Below are positions 60,858-64,000 of a DNA stretch of 64,000 nucleotides, one piece after another. Position 1 is the stretch's first letter. Each line of letters begins with the position of its first letter. The position numbers were made by a program, and so were the translations under genes. The stretch is from Advenella sp. FME57 (GTDB lineage Bacteria; Pseudomonadota; Gammaproteobacteria; Burkholderiales; Burkholderiaceae_B): the NCBI RefSeq assembly GCF_014897675.1, contig NZ_JABUXU010000004.1, positions 215,688-279,687 of the forward strand, given 5' to 3'. The notes under the pieces were generated by a model that was given only the letters and a program-made list of their open reading frames with translations, had not been told where the DNA came from and did not search any database.

Positions 60858-61539
60858 CGTCAGTCTTTTGAAGGGCAAAGCCTTTGCCGCGCAGATTTAC
60901 AATTTGCGTGAAGGACCCCGCCGCCAGAATTTTGCGGCGTAGACGATGTACCGCGACATCCAGTGCGTTGGGTGTGACGCCTTCTCCGAGGCCCCAGCCG
61001 GCCGCTTCGAGACGGCTTCGCTGGACCACCTGGCCCGCAGCCTGAACTAATGCCAGCAGGATCTGCAGTTCTGCCGGGGCCAGAGGCGTAGACACGTTCC
61101 CGTAGTTCATGCAGCCGCGCGCCGTGTGTACGGAAATACCGGCAAATGCCGGCTCGAGGCTTGCCAATATAAGTGGACGACGCATCAGTGCGCGCACCCG
61201 GGCGACCAGTTCCTCTAACGAAAAGGGTTTGGGAAGATAGTCGTCTGCACCCGACTCCAGTCCTTCAATGCGATCATGAATGGCATCCCTTGCCGTGACC
61301 ATCAGGCAGGGCGTTGCATTGCCATCGGCACGCAGGCGCCTGACCAGGTTAAGGCCATCGCCATCCGGCACACTGCGATCAACCACGAATACGCCGTATA
61401 AGCCAGGTGCCATGGCTGGCCAGACGGAGTCCAGGCGTTCGAAAACGTCTGCCTCAATGCCGGCAGCCGCCAGGGCTTTGCACATGAGCACGGCCATGCG
61501 CGGATTGTCTTCCAGGATTGCAATACGGTTCGATGACAT
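60844..61539 (-). CDS. OmpR-family response regulator
   Basis: 231 aa. Receiver domain with acidic pair E10/D11, phosphoacceptor D54 (FVVDRSVPDGDG) and PKPF lysine; C-terminal winged helix with ALDVAVHRLRRKI. Partner of the histidine kinase (14-nt overlap). Directly downstream of the MipA/OmpV gene on the same strand, with an 8-nt gap, so the three genes are likely one operon. Confidence 0.94.
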   Translation of the reverse strand: MSSNRIAILEDNPRMAVLMCKALAAAGIEADVFERLDSVWPAMAPGLYGVFVVDRSVPDGDGLNLVRRLRADGNATPCLMVTARDAIHDRIEGLESGADDYLPKPFSLEELVARVRALMRRPLILASLEPAFAGISVHTARGCMNYGNVSTPLAPAELQILLALVQAAGQVVQRSRLEAAGWGLGEGVTPNALDVAVHRLRRKILAAGSFTQIVNLRGKGFALQKTDDETR

Positions 61540-61546
61540 GTCTTTT

Positions 61547-62338
61547 TCAGAATCTATACAGGTAGCCCATTCGTAGAGATGGAGAGGTACTGCGCCGCAC
61601 CAGCGGACTATCGGTTACACCGGAACCCCAACGCTTTACCCCAACGTCCAGGAATAGATTCTGATGTCTGGTGAGGGCGTAATCTATTCTGATACCCGCG
61701 TTGACATTGGTGCTGGATTTTCCTTCGTAACGAGCGCGCTCTGCATTGACTTCACTGTCTTTGACACCGAAGTAATAATCCACATCCTTGCTATCGGACC
61801 ATTGAACACCGGCGTAAGGCGTGATATGAATTTGATTGGTCGCTTCGAACGAACGTTCCACCGCCAGTTTAATACGATTCCCCTTGCTCTTGCCCAGGGC
61901 GCGCATCCATTCGAGTGAAACATCGGCAACGCCGCTATGCCATGTGGTGCCCAGTCCCAGCCATAACCCCCCTTCGCGCTTGTCCATACCTGAAAGGAAG
62001 GAAGAGTCAGATGATTTATAACCATCGCCCAACGCGTATCTGGCCCGGATCGAAAAATCGACGGGGCCGGCAGAGGGTAGTTTGGCGTCGAAGGTCGTGC
62101 CAAAAAGCCGTACGTATCGATTCTGAAATCCCAGCAGGGGGATTGCGCTGGTATCATTTCCCACGCCGCGATACGGACTACGCTCTATGCCAACGCCGGC
62201 GCCCAGGCTCCATTGCGATTCGTTTTCCTGCGTATAGTCAGGGGTTCGCAGGCCTTGGGCCTGAACCGCTGCCGGGCCGACGCAGGCCAGCAAAGCGGCT
62301 GTCAGAATTCGTGTTGTGCGAGCGTTTCGCGGTTGCAT
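61547..62338 (-). CDS. MipA/OmpV-family outer membrane protein
   Basis: 263 aa from the ATG at 62338, with AGGGGAAA upstream. Signal peptide ends around AAVQAQ. Beta-barrel pattern of alternating strands with YRGVGNDTSAIPLLGFQNRY, AKGGLW-like turn DKREGGLWLGLGTTWHSGV and a C-terminal RMGYLYRF ending in the aromatic residue needed for outer-membrane assembly. The open frame extends to 62431 without signal-peptide features. Probably controlled by the downstream two-component system. Confidence 0.88.
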   Translation of the reverse strand: MQPRNARTTRILTAALLACVGPAAVQAQGLRTPDYTQENESQWSLGAGVGIERSPYRGVGNDTSAIPLLGFQNRYVRLFGTTFDAKLPSAGPVDFSIRARYALGDGYKSSDSSFLSGMDKREGGLWLGLGTTWHSGVADVSLEWMRALGKSKGNRIKLAVERSFEATNQIHITPYAGVQWSDSKDVDYYFGVKDSEVNAERARYEGKSSTNVNAGIRIDYALTRHQNLFLDVGVKRWGSGVTDSPLVRRSTSPSLRMGYLYRF

Positions 62339-62731
62339 ATATTTCCCCTGATCAACTTGGAATGCAGATTGTCTGGCTATTTCTATTACCCGATCCTTAC
62401 TGCGGGAAGGAAATTTGCAACAGGCCGGCAAAGTGCAAACGAGATCTGAGGAGTGTTTTCAGCGGTTTATTGGGTTCGCGACCCAGGACAGGCATGTACA
62501 AATTTCTGAACAGATTATTGAACCGCTGACAGGTAATCACATCGCCAGGTGCCTGATACTCGCTTTCCTTTCCTTTGTATCGCTATCGTCATATGTTGCC
62601 GCGCACTACTGCAGGTTTATAAATCGCCAACATTACATGACACGATGCAATGGCAAATCCAGCCTATCTTGATACGACGCGAGCTACCGATTATGATGCT
62701 TGTTTTGAGTTAACGTTAACAGGAAGATTTC
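62339..62731. other. Divergent intergenic region with palindrome
   Basis: About 390 nt between the MipA/OmpV and dehydrogenase genes. It contains GTTAACGTTAAC (62709-62720), a 12-bp palindrome that can also be read as two GTTAAC copies, immediately before the AGGAAG ribosome binding site of the rightward gene. Nothing else recognised. Confidence 0.4.
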
Positions 62732-63691
62732 ATGACAAACGGCATTATGCTCGGCGCTCCATCGTCAACACCAGCGGTAGTGGTAGGAGGCGGCACCATG
62801 GGGGCAGATGTCGCTGTCGTGCTGCTGCGCGCACGCTGCCCGGTGCATCTTATCGAGACCCGTACCCAGGCTCATCAGCAGATCAGGAAACGCATTGCCG
62901 CCAATCTGGAGCAAATCAACTGCGCCGGCAATCTGGAACTGCTGACCATGGTGGCGACGCTGGAGGCAGTGGATTGGCAGAATGTTCAACTGGTCATCGA
63001 ATGCATCCCGGAAAAACTCGATTACAAACGTGAACTTTTCAAGTCTTTGTCGGCCCTTGCGCGGCCGGATACGGTGCTGGCCAGCAATAGCTCAAGCTTT
63101 CCCATCAGCCAGATCGCTGAAGGCCTGCCGCAACGGGAGAGGATGATCGGGTTGCATTTTTTCATGCCGGCGCACATCGTGCCGCTGGTGGAGGTCGTAC
63201 TGGGTCCCGATACGGATCAGCAGGTTGCCGACGGCCTTGCCACGCTGATGCGTCGTTGCGGGTCGGTGCCGATCATGGTTCGCAAGGACGTGCCTGGCTT
63301 TGTCGCCAATCGTCTTCAACATGCGTTGGGTCGCGAAGCGTTTTCGATGATACAGGAAGGCATCGTCACGCCGCAGGACATCGACAATGCGGTGCGGTTC
63401 GGTTTTGGCTTTCGCTACATCGCGGCTGGCCCGATCATGCAAAAAGAGCATGCAGGCCTGGATGTGCACGCTGCTGCGGCCGCTACGATCTATCCGACAC
63501 TCTCCAATGTAAGCGAACCGCCCCCGGTGCTGGCCGACAAGCCCGGCCAGGGCCAGTTGGGCATGAAGTCGGGTCAGGGGTTTTACGACTGGACACCAGA
63601 GCAGATTGCCGTGGAGCGGGCCCGCTACGATAAGGCCCTGCGCACCGGGTTGAGCATTCTGGCTGCAGACCTGCCCGAGATCGAGCCTTAA
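62732..63691 (+). CDS. 3-hydroxyacyl-CoA dehydrogenase family protein
   Basis: 319 aa. NAD domain with VVVGGGTMGADVAVVLLRA near residue 16-34, substrate-side LASNSSSFPISQIAEGLP, HFFMPAHIVPLVEVV with the catalytic histidine, VPGFVANRLQHALGREAF and the C-terminal helical domain ending near GQGFYDW. The stand-alone form oxidises L-3-hydroxyacyl-CoAs or, in relatives, carnitine or other beta-hydroxyacids, so specificity is open. AGGAAG precedes the ATG. A short hairpin (63710-63723) follows it. Confidence 0.9.
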   Translation: MTNGIMLGAPSSTPAVVVGGGTMGADVAVVLLRARCPVHLIETRTQAHQQIRKRIAANLEQINCAGNLELLTMVATLEAVDWQNVQLVIECIPEKLDYKRELFKSLSALARPDTVLASNSSSFPISQIAEGLPQRERMIGLHFFMPAHIVPLVEVVLGPDTDQQVADGLATLMRRCGSVPIMVRKDVPGFVANRLQHALGREAFSMIQEGIVTPQDIDNAVRFGFGFRYIAAGPIMQKEHAGLDVHAAAAATIYPTLSNVSEPPPVLADKPGQGQLGMKSGQGFYDWTPEQIAVERARYDKALRTGLSILAADLPEIEP

Positions 63692-63709
63692 TCGATTAAC
63701 GCATCTTCT

Positions 63710-63723
63710 GCCGCGAATGCGGC
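63710..63723 (+). terminator. Short hairpin downstream of the dehydrogenase
   Basis: GCCGC-GAAT-GCGGC, 5-bp stem with tetraloop, 18 nt after the stop. No U-tract, so weak. Confidence 0.25.
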
Positions 63724-63902
63724 TGTTCAGACAAATGCGCCGGTATGAAGGCAGGGCGTCGCAGGGCATGCGGCAATGACAATCGTGATCGCGGATAGTC
63801 ATTCTGAATGTGTACACCCGCAGACATTGCGCCCCCAGGTCGCTTCATACCCGAACCCGACAGGCACGTTGCCCAGGGCACGGCCCAGTAGCGCGTCGGC
63901 GC

Positions 63903-64000
63903 TTACCGCGGCGCGCCCAGTGTCAGGTTCATGTGCCGATTGACGTCCTTGTACAGCAGGTAGCGGAACTTGTCGGGCCCGCCAGCGTAGCAGGCCTGGG
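63903..64000 (-). CDS. C-terminus of an unidentified protein (cut by window edge)
   Basis: The last 31 codons of a minus-strand frame end at a TAA (63903-63905) and read QACYAGGPDKFRYLLYKD followed by VNRHMNLTLGAPR. The composition looks like real coding sequence. I do not recognise the family. Its remainder lies beyond the right edge. Confidence 0.45.
   Translation of the reverse strand, partial: QACYAGGPDKFRYLLYKDVNRHMNLTLGAPR

Overview
The window is a dense accessory catabolic region of a Gram-negative bacterium, most likely a betaproteobacterium of the Alcaligenaceae (Bordetella / Achromobacter / Advenella group). The grounds are protein style and content: four Bug-type (TctC) periplasmic binding proteins, many LysR regulators, CaiB-type CoA transferase, MaoC hydratases, a Liv-type ABC transporter and a MipA/OmpV porin-like protein. 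This placement is an inference from gene content. No rRNA, tRNA, CRISPR array or complete insertion sequence was seen.

Layout. (1) 1-2.7 kb: SDR and VOC genes (minus) divergent from a SnoaL-like gene and a 2,4'-dihydroxyacetophenone-dioxygenase-type cupin (plus), with LacI-type palindromes between them. (2) 3.2-4.6 kb: a stand-alone DAO-type FAD oxidoreductase. (3) 4.6-18.3 kb: a glycerol regulon. glpR-glpK (minus) is divergent from two phytanoyl-CoA-dioxygenase-family genes flanking an AMP-forming CoA ligase, then a class-C serine hydrolase, a complete Liv-type ABC transporter and glpD. The glp genes bracket the others, which suggests uptake and oxidative or hydrolytic release of glycerol from a larger substrate. 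(4) 19.1-22.1 kb: a complete tripartite tricarboxylate transporter, tctCBA. (5) 22.4-32.8 kb: a TrmB-type regulator and a CoA-thioester pathway of HTD2-type hydratase, three-part biotin-dependent acyl-CoA carboxylase, TauE/SafE exporter, CitE-type lyase, MLE-type enolase-superfamily enzyme and ADP-forming acyl-CoA ligase. With the neighbouring transporter this is the best candidate for an undescribed organic-acid pathway.

(6) 33.1-38 kb: LysR divergent from a Bug / CaiB / SDR / MaoC operon. (7) 38.2-41.7 kb: AraC regulator divergent from an SDR, a TetR regulator with visible operator-like palindromes, and the wreck of a DUF2306-type membrane gene joined to a GNAT acetyltransferase tail. (8) 41.9-48.7 kb: a minus-strand operon of aldehyde dehydrogenase, GMC oxidoreductase, two amidohydrolases with RxR in place of HxH, and a Bug protein, behind a LysR gene. 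(9) 48.9-53.2 kb: LysR divergent from a GalD-type acid-sugar dehydratase, a Bug protein and a 2-hydroxyacid dehydrogenase. (10) 53.4-64 kb: MBL hydrolase, DUF945 protein, RidA, LysR, MFS transporter, a two-component system next to a MipA/OmpV protein, a 3-hydroxyacyl-CoA-dehydrogenase-like protein and the edge of one more gene.

A repeated design stands out. Small catabolic operons each carry their own periplasmic binding protein and usually their own LysR regulator, and only one of the four Bug proteins has membrane subunits beside it. Start codons were adjusted to visible ribosome binding sites where possible, and several genes use GTG or TTG.
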